A DNA stretch of 64,000 bases from Oscillibacter faecalis_A (GTDB lineage: Bacteria > Bacillota > Clostridia > Oscillospirales > Oscillospiraceae), in contig NZ_JARFXX010000003.1 in assembly GCF_029218125.1 (NCBI RefSeq), forward strand, positions 186,001 through 250,000, given 5' to 3'. Made by a program: the position numbers and the translations under genes. The notes beneath the pieces were generated by a model. That model did not search any database. It worked only from the letters and a program-made list of their open reading frames with translations, and was not told where the DNA came from. Numbering within the stretch: position 1 is the first letter of the stretch; the number at the start of each line of letters is the position of its first letter. Of this stretch, positions 18,258 to 26,168 are shown piece after piece.

Positions 18258-18294
18258 CATTCTCTCATGATACCACGGGTACCATGAGAGAATG
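18258..18294 (-). terminator. Inverted repeat between tig and clpP
   Basis: A perfect 12-bp stem (18258-18269 with 18283-18294) lies 51 bases past the tig stop and about 65 bases before clpP. The tract after it on the minus strand is GGTTTATC, so it is at best a weak or partial terminator. It could let tig be expressed more than clpP, or act as a clpP leader element. Confidence 0.6.
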
Positions 18295-18344
18295 TGTCGA
18301 ATCTGTAAAATGTACCGTGATTCCTGTGAGAAAAAGTTTCGCCC

Positions 18345-19775
18345 TTATTCGGCGTCTTTCTTGGCGGTCTTCTTCGCGGCAGTCTTCTTGGCAGGCTTCT
18401 TTTCCTCGTCCTCGGCGGCCTCAGCCTTTTTGCCAGTCTTCTTGGCGGGCTTCTTCTCCTCACCCTCGGCAGCATCTTCCTTCTTGGCAGCGGCCTTCTT
18501 GGGCTTTTCGGCAGTCGCGCTGTCCACCACCACGGCCACGGCCTTCTGGGTCAGAATCTGATCGTGGACCTGCTCCTTGGAAAGATACTTCTTCACCATG
18601 TCCACATCCATGCCGAACTGCTCGGCCAGCTTCTTGAACTCGGCCTCAACATCCTCATCGGATGCCTCGATGTTCTCGGCCTTGATGATGGCAGCGGTGG
18701 CCAGATCCATCTTCACCTGACGCAGCGCAGGCTCCTTGGCATCCTCCAGCAGCTTGGCGTCATCCATGCCGGTCATCTTCTTGTATTCCTCATAGGGGAA
18801 CTGGCGGCTGATCTGGGCCTTGAAATTCTCAAGATACTGATGTGCCTGACTTTCCACCATAACATCGGGGATATCAGCGGTGATATTCTCAGCCACCTGC
18901 GTCATCAGGTTCTCCTCGAACACGCGGTCGGCGTCCTTCTGGCGCTCCTCGGTGATCTTCTTCTTCAGATCGGCCTTGAGCTCCTTGAGGGTATCAAACT
19001 CTGAAACGTCCTTGGCGAACTCATCGTCCATGGCGGGGACTTCCTTCTCCTTGACCTCGTGGACCTTCACCTTGAACACAACGGACTTGCCGGCAAGGTC
19101 GGCGTGGTAATTCTCGGGGAAGGTGATATCGATGTCCTTCTCCTCACCGGCCTTCATGCCGATGACCTGATCCTCAAAGCCGGGCACAAAGCTGCCGGAA
19201 CCCAGCTCCAGACTGTGATTGGTGCCTTTACCGCCCTCAAAGGGAACACCGTCCTTGAAGCCCTCAAAGTCGATGACAGCAGTATCGCCACTCTTGGCCT
19301 CGCGCTCCACACTGACAAGACGGGTATTGCGGTCAGCCAACTGCTTCAAGCGCTCTTCCACATCGGCGGCAGTGACCTTCACCTCGGGCTTCTCAGCCTT
19401 CAGGCCCTTGTACTCGCCCAGCGTCACCTCGGGATACACGGGAGCGGTCGCCTTGAACGTAAAGCCGTCCTTCGTGACCTCGCCCACCATTTCAACAGCG
19501 GGATAGCCGATAACCTGCAGCTTCTCCTGCTCAACAGCAGCCTCATAGGCCTCGGGGAACGCAATATTGATGGCCTCCTCGAAAAACACCTCGGCGCCAT
19601 ACATCCGCTCGATCATCTTGCGGGGGGCCTTGCCGGGGCGGAAGCCCGGAATACTGATCTTCCGGCGCATCTTCTGATATGCCTTTTCAACAGCAGCCTC
19701 AAACGCGGCAGCGTCCACCTCGATGGTCAGCGCTACCATGCTCTTTTCAAGTTTTTCGCAGCTCTTAACAGTCAT
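18345..19775 (-). CDS. tig: Trigger factor with lysine/alanine-rich C-terminal tail
   Basis: This ribosome-bound chaperone and peptidyl-prolyl isomerase is 476 residues long, against about 430 in most species. The ribosome-docking motif GFRPGKAP is at residues 44-51, the FKBP-like PPIase domain lies near 155-240, and the helical arm domain follows. The extra length is a low-complexity tail from about residue 424 with KKPAKKT repeats and acidic interruptions (EGEEKKPAKKTGKK, EDEEKKPAKKTAAKK). The tail is encoded by internally repetitive DNA at 18345-18505. GGAGGAATAAACAAAC precedes the start. Two small hairpins lie in its leader. Confidence 0.96.
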   Translation of the reverse strand: MTVKSCEKLEKSMVALTIEVDAAAFEAAVEKAYQKMRRKISIPGFRPGKAPRKMIERMYGAEVFFEEAINIAFPEAYEAAVEQEKLQVIGYPAVEMVGEVTKDGFTFKATAPVYPEVTLGEYKGLKAEKPEVKVTAADVEERLKQLADRNTRLVSVEREAKSGDTAVIDFEGFKDGVPFEGGKGTNHSLELGSGSFVPGFEDQVIGMKAGEEKDIDITFPENYHADLAGKSVVFKVKVHEVKEKEVPAMDDEFAKDVSEFDTLKELKADLKKKITEERQKDADRVFEENLMTQVAENITADIPDVMVESQAHQYLENFKAQISRQFPYEEYKKMTGMDDAKLLEDAKEPALRQVKMDLATAAIIKAENIEASDEDVEAEFKKLAEQFGMDVDMVKKYLSKEQVHDQILTQKAVAVVVDSATAEKPKKAAAKKEDAAEGEEKKPAKKTGKKAEAAEDEEKKPAKKTAAKKTAKKDAE

Positions 19776-19798
19776 GTTTGTTTATTCCTCCGTTCATC

Positions 19799-19837
19799 AT
19801 GGGTGTATGACCCATATCCATGGGCGTGTTCACCCAT
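19799..19837 (-). promoter_or_regulatory. Two similar small hairpins in the tig leader
   Basis: ATGGGT-5-ACCCAT (19799-19815) is followed after four bases by ATGGG-8-CCCAT (19820-19837). They lie 24 to 62 bases upstream of the tig start. They resemble neither CIRCE nor the CtsR box. They may be an operator pair or a leader RNA structure. Confidence 0.4.
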
Positions 19838-19885
19838 ACGTTTTTGTATTTTACCAGAAATATTTTGAAATTACCAGTCTTTTTT

Positions 19886-20575
19886 CTATAAATCGCAAAT
19901 TTTTTTCGGTTCAAAGCCCAGATAGTCCCCCGAGATGAGCGAAAACACTGTTTTCCCGTATTTTCCCTCCATCCGGCGGCGAATCACAGGGCCGTGCAGA
20001 TGCCCGTAGTAGCAGAGCTCCACATTGTATTGCTCCAGCAGCGCCAGTATTTCCGGGCATTGATACCCCTGATACATGGGCGGATAATGCAAAAAGCAGT
20101 AGATAGGCTTGTCTCCCGCCGCCTTTAAAGAGGTCTCCAGCCGCAAAAGCTCCCGGTTCAGCACCTTCGCGTCATGAGGCTTCTGTTCCTCCTCCAAAAA
20201 CCAGCCGCGGGTGCCGCAGATGGCGTGGTCGCCGTAAAAGGCACAGTTATTGTGCAGCAGCGACAGCGTGTGAAACCCGTTCTTTTCGCAGAACGTGCGG
20301 AACTTTGCCGCGGTGGCCCACCAGTAATCATGATTTCCCTTGATGAGATATTTCTGACAGGGAAACTGCTCTAAAAAGCGAAAATCCTCTGTCGATTCCT
20401 CCAGTGTCATGCCCCAAGAGGTATCCCCCGCCAGCACCAGCACATCCTCGGCCTTCAGCCGGCTCAGTGAGGCGTGTATTCGCTCCGTATAGTTTTCCCA
20501 AGCGGAGCCGAACACCTCCATGGACTTGTTGCTGTTCAGGGACAGGTGCAGATCACCCATGGCATAAAGCGCCAC
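19886..20575 (-). CDS. Calcineurin-type metallophosphoesterase
   Basis: The 229-residue protein has all metallophosphoesterase blocks: MGDLHLS (Asp8, His10), LVLAGDTSWG, KGNHDYWW and CYYGHLHG. It belongs to a small cytosolic subfamily common in Clostridia whose substrate is unknown. The GTG start at 20575 was chosen because GGAGG stands six bases before it. It sits between thrC and tig on the same strand, 30 bases after the thrC stop. Confidence 0.85.
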   Translation of the reverse strand: MALYAMGDLHLSLNSNKSMEVFGSAWENYTERIHASLSRLKAEDVLVLAGDTSWGMTLEESTEDFRFLEQFPCQKYLIKGNHDYWWATAAKFRTFCEKNGFHTLSLLHNNCAFYGDHAICGTRGWFLEEEQKPHDAKVLNRELLRLETSLKAAGDKPIYCFLHYPPMYQGYQCPEILALLEQYNVELCYYGHLHGPVIRRRMEGKYGKTVFSLISGDYLGFEPKKICDL

Positions 20576-20605
20576 GGCGCACCTCCTTTCAATTTTGAGT
20601 TCGTC

Positions 20606-22093
20606 TTATTTTAAAAAGTCCAGCACCGCCGTTTCCATGGCCTGCTTTTCCACCGTCTTATCAAAACGGCGCGGCTTTCCCCGCAGCGCCGCCAGACGCT
20701 GGGGCACCGGCACGCCGGTGGCCTCGTGAAGCTGGTCCAGCAGCTCCAATCCGCTGCCGACAGGCGTTTTCCCGATGGCAGTCAGCACCGGGCCGCAGAA
20801 TTTATAAGGTGACGCCGTGGAAACAAACACCGTCAGCGTTTTATCGCTGGAGGCGCGGCGGTACTGCTCCATGACCTGTGCCGCCACAGCCGTGTGCGTA
20901 TCAATGAGATAGCCATACTCCCGCTCATACGCGCCGACAGTGGCCTCCGTTTCCTCCTCGCCGCAGAAGCCGCCCCAGAATTCCTCCGCCAGCTTTGTCT
21001 TGACAGCATCGGATACCTCATAGCGTCCCGTTTTGCCGAGAGCCTCCATATAGCCCCGTACTTCTTCATCGTTCTCGCCGGTGAAGTAAAACAGCAGCCG
21101 CTCCAGATTGCTGGATATCAGAATGTCCATAGAGGGACTGACCGTGGTATGGAACGGCCGGTTTCGGTCATAAATGCCGGTACGCAGGAAATCCGTCAGC
21201 ACATTGTTGCTGTTGGACGCGCAGATCAGCTTCCCCACCGGCAGGCCCATGCGCTTAGCGTAATACGCCGCCAGAATATCCCCGAAGTTGCCGGTGGGGA
21301 CGCAGAAATTCACCTTGTCTCCTATGGTGATGGCTCCGTCCCGCGCCAAATCGCAGTAGGCTGAGATATAATAGACTACCTGCGGCAAAATTCTTCCCCA
21401 GTTAATCGAGTTCGCGGAGGACAGAAAATACCCCCGTTTGTCCAGCTCCGCCCGCAAGGCCTCATCCGAAAAAATGCGCTTGACACCAGACTGTGCATCG
21501 TCAAAGTTGCCGATGACCGCGCGGACATCCACGTTTTCGCCCCCCTGCGTCACCATCTGGGCCTCCTGCACCGGGGAAACACCGTCCTTGGGGTAATAGA
21601 CCTGAATCCGGGTCTGGGGCACATCCGCAAATCCGGCCATAGCGGCCTTGCCGGTATCGCCGGAGGTAGCCGCCAGAATGCAGGCTGTTCGCTTTTCACC
21701 GGTCTTCCGCAAAGCGGCGGACAAAAGCTGCGGCAGCATTTGCAGGGCCATATCCTTGAACGCGGACGTAGGGCCGTGCCACAGCTCCAGACAATAGGTA
21801 TTCTCCGTCACGCGCCTGACCGGCGCCGCAGCGGGATCGTCAAACTGCTCCGGGCCGTAGGCGCGCTGTCCGAAGGTCAGCAGCTCCTCCTCCGTATAGT
21901 CGGTCAGATACAGCGCCATGACCTTTGCCGCCCGATGGGCATAATCCATCGGCATCAGGCTTTCCAAAAAGGCCCGGTCGATCTGCGGGATAGTCTTGGG
22001 CGTCAGCAGTCCGCCATCGCGGCTCAACCCCATCTTCACAGCCTCCGCCGCAGAAAGGGACACACTCTTGTCCCGCGTGCTGAAATACTCCAT
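20606..22093 (-). CDS. thrC: Threonine synthase
   Basis: A PLP enzyme converting O-phosphohomoserine to threonine; the 495-residue length fits the long (type I, yeast/E. coli-like) class. The N-terminal MEYFSTRDKSVSLSAAEAV is characteristic, and the PLP lysine is Lys113 in HGPTSAFKDMALQMLP. LAATSGDTGKAA binds the cofactor phosphate. I chose the ATG at 22093 because AAGGAGGAG precedes it; the frame runs further upstream but overlaps the YraN gene without conservation. No T-box or threonine attenuator is visible in the short leader. Confidence 0.95.
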   Translation of the reverse strand: MEYFSTRDKSVSLSAAEAVKMGLSRDGGLLTPKTIPQIDRAFLESLMPMDYAHRAAKVMALYLTDYTEEELLTFGQRAYGPEQFDDPAAAPVRRVTENTYCLELWHGPTSAFKDMALQMLPQLLSAALRKTGEKRTACILAATSGDTGKAAMAGFADVPQTRIQVYYPKDGVSPVQEAQMVTQGGENVDVRAVIGNFDDAQSGVKRIFSDEALRAELDKRGYFLSSANSINWGRILPQVVYYISAYCDLARDGAITIGDKVNFCVPTGNFGDILAAYYAKRMGLPVGKLICASNSNNVLTDFLRTGIYDRNRPFHTTVSPSMDILISSNLERLLFYFTGENDEEVRGYMEALGKTGRYEVSDAVKTKLAEEFWGGFCGEEETEATVGAYEREYGYLIDTHTAVAAQVMEQYRRASSDKTLTVFVSTASPYKFCGPVLTAIGKTPVGSGLELLDQLHEATGVPVPQRLAALRGKPRRFDKTVEKQAMETAVLDFLK

Positions 22094-22118
22094 AAAATTG
22101 CTCTCCTCCTTCAAGGAA

Positions 22119-22475
22119 CTAAATAAAGGCATTTTCAATATAGTTGATGCGAAGCTGTCCGTTCTCCTCGTAGACCTCCGCCACATCAAAGCGGGCAGGT
22201 GCGTCCAACTCCTGCTGGGAAAGATACATCTCCGCAGCGCTGCGGAGGCGCTGCTGCTTGCGGCTGTCCACAAATTCCCGGGGCAGCGCGATAGCACCGC
22301 TTCCCCGGAGCTTTACTTCCACAAAGCACAGCGTTCCCTGCCGGTCCCTGGCCACCAGATCCAACTCCCCGAACCGGCAGCGCCACTGGCTTGCCAGCAG
22401 CGTATAGTCTCTTTGCCGCAGATAGCGGGCCACTGCGGCCTCGCCCCGGTTTCCGGCCCGGCTGGTCTCACCCAC
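22119..22475 (-). CDS. YraN/UPF0102 family putative endonuclease
   Basis: The 118-residue protein has the restriction-endonuclease-like signature GELDLVARDRQGTLCFVEVK. YraN proteins have no settled function but often neighbour rnhB, as here. The GTG start at 22475 lies inside the rnhB 3' end and follows GGGAGGCGAGG. The overlap of eight bases with rnhB shows translational coupling. Confidence 0.85.
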   Translation of the reverse strand: MGETSRAGNRGEAAVARYLRQRDYTLLASQWRCRFGELDLVARDRQGTLCFVEVKLRGSGAIALPREFVDSRKQQRLRSAAEMYLSQQELDAPARFDVAEVYEENGQLRINYIENAFI

Positions 22476-23094
22476 GGCGCCTCGCCTCCCATTTTTTTAG
22501 GAATGTTTCCCGATGCTCCGGGCATGGCCCATACCGGTCCAGCATTTGATAGTGGAGCTTCGTACCGTAGCCCTTGTGCTTGGCAAACTGGTACTGGGGA
22601 TATTGCTTGTCCAACACCTCAGCTACATAGCGGTCCCGGCTGACCTTTGCCAGAATGGAGGCCGCCGCGATAGAGGCGCTTTTCCCGTCGCCGCCTACGA
22701 TGAGGCAGTGCGGCGTTTCAATGGCGTACCGGCTGCCGTGGTCCCGGTTCCCATCGATCAGGGCCAGCTCCGGCCGAAGGGACAGTCCGTCGATGGCCCG
22801 CTGCATGACCAGCATCCGGGCGTTGAGAATGTCCATTTCGTCGATCTCCGCCGCCTCGACCCGGGCCACACTCCAAGCCGCTGCCTGTGCGGTGATAATC
22901 TCGTACAGTGCCTCCCGCTTTTTCTCCGTCAGCTTCTTGGAATCGTTCAGTCCCGGAATGTCCAGCTCCCGGGGCAGAATCACAGCGGCGGCGTATACCG
23001 GCCCCATCAGCGGCCCGGCTCCGGCCTCGTCCACCCCGCAGACCGTCTCCGCGCTCTCGCGCCACGCGGCCCGTTCATACTCCCAAAGCTCCAT
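22468..23094 (-). CDS. rnhB: Ribonuclease HII
   Basis: RNase HII removes ribonucleotides from DNA and RNA primers. The 208-residue product has the signature CGVDEAGAGPLMGPVYAAAVILP near its N-terminus (DEAG), LIDGNRD and SIAAASILAKVSRDR. I prefer the ATG at 23094, seven bases after GGAG; an ATG two codons earlier (23100) is also possible. It overlaps yraN and follows rbgA by about 40 bases in a compact cluster. Confidence 0.93.
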   Translation of the reverse strand: MELWEYERAAWRESAETVCGVDEAGAGPLMGPVYAAAVILPRELDIPGLNDSKKLTEKKREALYEIITAQAAAWSVARVEAAEIDEMDILNARMLVMQRAIDGLSLRPELALIDGNRDHGSRYAIETPHCLIVGGDGKSASIAAASILAKVSRDRYVAEVLDKQYPQYQFAKHKGYGTKLHYQMLDRYGPCPEHRETFLKKWEARRRG

Positions 23095-23136
23095 GTCCAT
23101 ACTCCATAGCTGCCCTGCGGCAGTCTTCCCTCTTTT

Positions 23137-24009
23137 TTATTCCGGCAGCTCCAATGTAAAGCGTCCCAGCTTGCCGGAGCGGAACTCGTCCAGCAGGATC
23201 TTCGCCATGCGCTCCGTGTCTACCTCGCCGCCTGAAATAAGAAAGCCCCGCTTTTTTCCCGCTGCCTCCAGCAGACGGTAGCCGTAGGCAATGTCATTTT
23301 CCTCTGTCTCCCGCTCCGGCAGAGCAGTCAGCTTATAGCCGCCCTTCAGCGCATCGGGATAATGCTGCCCCAGATAGCACATCAGGTGGCAGCCCAGCGT
23401 TTCCACATCTAAAATATCGTCCTTCACCGCGCCGGTGTAGGCCAGATTCATGCCGACGCTCTGGTCATCAAATTTCGGCCAGAGGATGCCCGGCGTGTCC
23501 AGCAGCTCCAAATTGCGGTCAATGGGGACCCACTGTTTCGAGCGGGTGACGCCGGGACGGTCCTCCGTCTTTGCGGTCTTGCGGCCTGCCACCTTGTTGA
23601 TAAACGTGGATTTCCCTACATTGGGGATTCCCAAAATCATCACCCGCACCACACGGCCGGTCATGCCGCGCTCAGCGTAGGCCCGGAGCTTATCCGCCAG
23701 CAACTCCCGCACGGCTCCGGCAAATTTTGCCGTACCGACACCGCTTTTGGCGTCCGATTCCAGCACGGCGTAGCCCTTGGCCTTAAAATGCTCCGCCCAG
23801 CGCTTCGTCCCCTCCGGGTCCGCCTGATCCACCCGGTTCAGCACCACCATGCGGGGCTTGCCCGCCGTCAGCTCGTCCACGTCCGGGTTCCGGCTGGAAA
23901 TTGGAATGCGGGCGTCTAAGATTTCGCACACCGCGTCCACATTTTTGATCTGCTCGGCGATCATCCGCCGGGTCTTGGTCATGTGGCCGGGATACCATTG
24001 AATATTCAT
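23137..24009 (-). CDS. rbgA: Ribosome biogenesis GTPase RbgA (YlqF)
   Basis: This 290-residue circularly permuted GTPase is required for late 50S assembly. The permuted order is visible: G4 (VLNRVDQADPEG) comes first, then G1 (ILGIPNVGKSTFINKV) and G3 (DTPGILWP). The N-terminus MNIQWYPGHMTKTRRM is highly typical. The start overlaps the stop of lepB by one base. Gene order rplS-lepB-rbgA-rnhB matches other Firmicutes. Confidence 0.96.
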   Translation of the reverse strand: MNIQWYPGHMTKTRRMIAEQIKNVDAVCEILDARIPISSRNPDVDELTAGKPRMVVLNRVDQADPEGTKRWAEHFKAKGYAVLESDAKSGVGTAKFAGAVRELLADKLRAYAERGMTGRVVRVMILGIPNVGKSTFINKVAGRKTAKTEDRPGVTRSKQWVPIDRNLELLDTPGILWPKFDDQSVGMNLAYTGAVKDDILDVETLGCHLMCYLGQHYPDALKGGYKLTALPERETEENDIAYGYRLLEAAGKKRGFLISGGEVDTERMAKILLDEFRSGKLGRFTLELPE

Positions 24010-24593
24010 TACCAGATCACTCCGATTCGCTTAAAATCACGTTTTTCCGTCTCAGAATCCGGCCCCGGGAAAATCAGGACCGCCGCCTTGCCGATAACAT
24101 ACCGGGTATCCACCGTTCCCAGCCGGTAATCCCGGCTGTCGCTGGAGCCGTTGCGGTTATCACCCATAACAAAAACAGAGCCCTCCGGCACTGTCAGCGG
24201 GAATTCCGTTCCCTCAGCAGTATAGGTCGGCTCCCGGATGTAAGGCTCCTCCAGCGCCGCACCGTCCACATATACGATACCTTCATCAAAATCAATATCC
24301 ACTGTCTGCCCGCCCACGGCAATGACCCGCTTTACGATGGGCTCATTGTCAAAGGCGCCGTCCTTCCGCAAAATCACAATATCGCCGTATTGATAATTAT
24401 GATAGAGCAAGGAATTAACCACCAGCAGGCGGTCATTGTCCTGCAGCGTGTCCAGCATGGAGTGCCCATCCACGCCCACCAGCCGAATCACAAACGTAAA
24501 CAGCAGCACCACTGCCAGCACAGACCCTACAAGCGCCTGTATCCAATCATAGATATCCCGGCCCCTGACTACGGTCTTTTCCTGTTCCTGCAT
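24009..24593 (-). CDS. lepB: Signal peptidase I
   Basis: The 194-residue membrane protease removes signal peptides on the outer face of the membrane. One N-terminal helix (about residues 18-35, LVGSVLAVVLLFTFVIRLV) is followed by the catalytic Ser in GVDGHSMLDTLQDND. The lysine lies in DNEPIVKRVIAVGGQTV and the last signature is VFVMGDNRNGSSDSR. I chose the ATG at 24593, preceded by AAAGGAAG; an upstream ATG at 24629 lacks a site. The stop overlaps rbgA. Confidence 0.93.
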   Translation of the reverse strand: MQEQEKTVVRGRDIYDWIQALVGSVLAVVLLFTFVIRLVGVDGHSMLDTLQDNDRLLVVNSLLYHNYQYGDIVILRKDGAFDNEPIVKRVIAVGGQTVDIDFDEGIVYVDGAALEEPYIREPTYTAEGTEFPLTVPEGSVFVMGDNRNGSSDSRDYRLGTVDTRYVIGKAAVLIFPGPDSETEKRDFKRIGVIW

Positions 24594-24697
24594 GGCAAAT
24601 CTTCCTTTCCCTGTTCCTGCAAAATGCATATAGATTCAGTTTGTTATTATAGCAAAGAAAATACCGTATCACAAGGGCTGCGGCGGATTTTTATAAC

Positions 24698-24724
24698 AAA
24701 AAAAGAGAGGCGAAAGCCTCTCCT
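24698..24724 (-). terminator. Terminator after rplS
   Basis: On the minus strand GAGAGGC-TTTC-GCCTCTC is followed by seven T. It begins 24 bases past the rplS stop, so lepB downstream must have its own promoter or rely on readthrough. Confidence 0.9.
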
Positions 24725-24747
24725 TTTCTGTTGAATCAAAAAGCTGC

Positions 24748-25089
24748 TTACAGCTTCTCCTTGACCTTGGCGCCCTTGCCGACGCGGCTGCGCAGATAGT
24801 ACAGCTTCGCACGGCGGACCTTACCGTTGCGGACCACCTCAATGTGGTCGATAGAGGGAGAATGAATGGGGAACACCTTCTCCACGCCAACGCCGTAGGA
24901 AATGCGGCGGACGGTGATGGTTTCCTCAATGCCGCCGTGCTTCTTGGCAATGACAGTGCCCTCGAACACCTGAATACGCTCGCGGGAACCTTCCTTGACC
25001 TTAACGTGGACACGGACGGTGTCGCCCACCTGAACGTTGGCGGTCTCCTTCTGCAGGGCTTCCTTGTTCAATTCCTTAATGAGATCCAT
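24748..25089 (-). CDS. rplS: 50S ribosomal protein L19
   Basis: The 113-residue ribosomal protein lies at the 30S-50S interface. The sequence has the typical VQVGDTVRVHVKVKEGSRER and QVFEGTVIAKKHGG, and ends RSRVGKGAKVKEKL. GGAGGAAAAATCC precedes the start. It has its own promoter and terminator. Confidence 0.98.
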   Translation of the reverse strand: MDLIKELNKEALQKETANVQVGDTVRVHVKVKEGSRERIQVFEGTVIAKKHGGIEETITVRRISYGVGVEKVFPIHSPSIDHIEVVRNGKVRRAKLYYLRSRVGKGAKVKEKL

Positions 25090-25190
25090 GGATTTTTCCT
25101 CCTGTTAATAGGCGTTCATGCCGCTTTTTATGCACAATGGCGCACTTTTGCGCGTGCACGGCAGAGGACCGCCCTTTGTTAAGCCATAGT

Positions 25191-25219
25191 AGAATACCAT
25201 AAAGTCAAGCGAATTGCAA
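25191..25219 (-). promoter_or_regulatory. rplS promoter
   Basis: On the minus strand TTGCAA (25214-25219) and TATTCT (25191-25196) are separated by 17 bases. The leader of roughly 95 bases contains a GCGC-rich hairpin, where an autoregulatory L19 leader occurs in some Firmicutes; no specific consensus was recognised. Confidence 0.6.
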
Positions 25220-25227
25220 GGATTTTT

Positions 25228-26121
25228 TTACAATTCCCGCTCTTTTTCCTCGTTCTCCCCCTCGCCCGCAAACCAGTCCGGATGCTCATAGAGCTCTGTA
25301 AAGGAGTGGAACACCCCATGGTGCTTGAAGCCGGGGAACGTGTCGATCTGAACACCATTGATGCCCTGAAAAATACTCTTTTCAATGTTGGGATTGTTTT
25401 TCCGCAGCTCCCGCAGCAGAAATTTGATTTCCTGACGCTTGCTGTGGCCCACACCGTCACCGGCGGCGTCCCGTTCCTCCGTAAAGCGGCAGGCACACTG
25501 CAAAAATTGCAGGTGGTTGTAATTCTTCCATGCGATGACCGCGTCCTCATGTACGCAGTACAGCGGCCGAATCAGCTCCATACCGGGGAAGTTTTTGCTG
25601 CGGAGCTTCGGCGGCATGGCCTGCAGCTGTCCGCCGTAAAAAAGGCCCATGACCGTTGTTTCCACAACGTCGGAAAAATGGTGCCCCAGTGCGATCTTGT
25701 TGCAGCCAAGCTCCTGTGCCTTGGCATAGAGGAAGCCCCGGCGCATCCGTGCGCAGAGATAACAGGGATTTTTCTCTACGCTGACGGTGACATTGAAAAT
25801 ATCGCTGTCAAAAATCGTAATGGGAATCCCCAGCAGCGCGGCATTATCTTCAATGAGCTTTCGGTTTTCCGGCTTGTAGCCGGGGTCCATGACCATAAAC
25901 ACCAGCTCAAAGGGACGATCTGTGTGACGCTGAAGCTCCTGCATCAGCTTTGCCAGCATAACAGAATCCTTGCCGCCGGAAATGCACACGGCGATTTTAT
26001 CGCCGGGAGACACCAGCTCATACCGCTTTACCGCAGCGATAAACGGATTCCAAATAGATTTTCGATAGGTTTTAATGAGACTGCGCTCTGCAATCTCCTG
26101 CGGTGTCAATTCCCGGGACAT
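25228..26121 (-). CDS. TtcA-family tRNA thiolation protein
   Basis: This 297-residue PP-loop ATPase resembles TtcA, which makes 2-thiocytidine in tRNA using an iron-sulfur cluster. The PP-loop SGGKDS is at residues 48-53, and a CxxC pair is in NPCYLCARMRRG near residue 115. HHFSDVVETTVM follows, and a further cysteine region is LQFLQCACRFTEE. The target cytidine or uridine is not proven by sequence. AGGAGGAGC precedes the start. It is a single gene between cls and rplS. Confidence 0.87.
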   Translation of the reverse strand: MSRELTPQEIAERSLIKTYRKSIWNPFIAAVKRYELVSPGDKIAVCISGGKDSVMLAKLMQELQRHTDRPFELVFMVMDPGYKPENRKLIEDNAALLGIPITIFDSDIFNVTVSVEKNPCYLCARMRRGFLYAKAQELGCNKIALGHHFSDVVETTVMGLFYGGQLQAMPPKLRSKNFPGMELIRPLYCVHEDAVIAWKNYNHLQFLQCACRFTEERDAAGDGVGHSKRQEIKFLLRELRKNNPNIEKSIFQGINGVQIDTFPGFKHHGVFHSFTELYEHPDWFAGEGENEEKEREL

Positions 26122-26168
26122 AGCTCCTCCTGTGCGTTGTTTTTTAATGTGCGTTAAGCAGTTTTACT

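Noticed and set aside
18194..18475. N-terminal extension of clpP
   Set aside because: It is read out of frame through the lysine-rich end of tig and the intergenic hairpin; the ClpP family begins at ATG 18193 behind AAAGGAGG.
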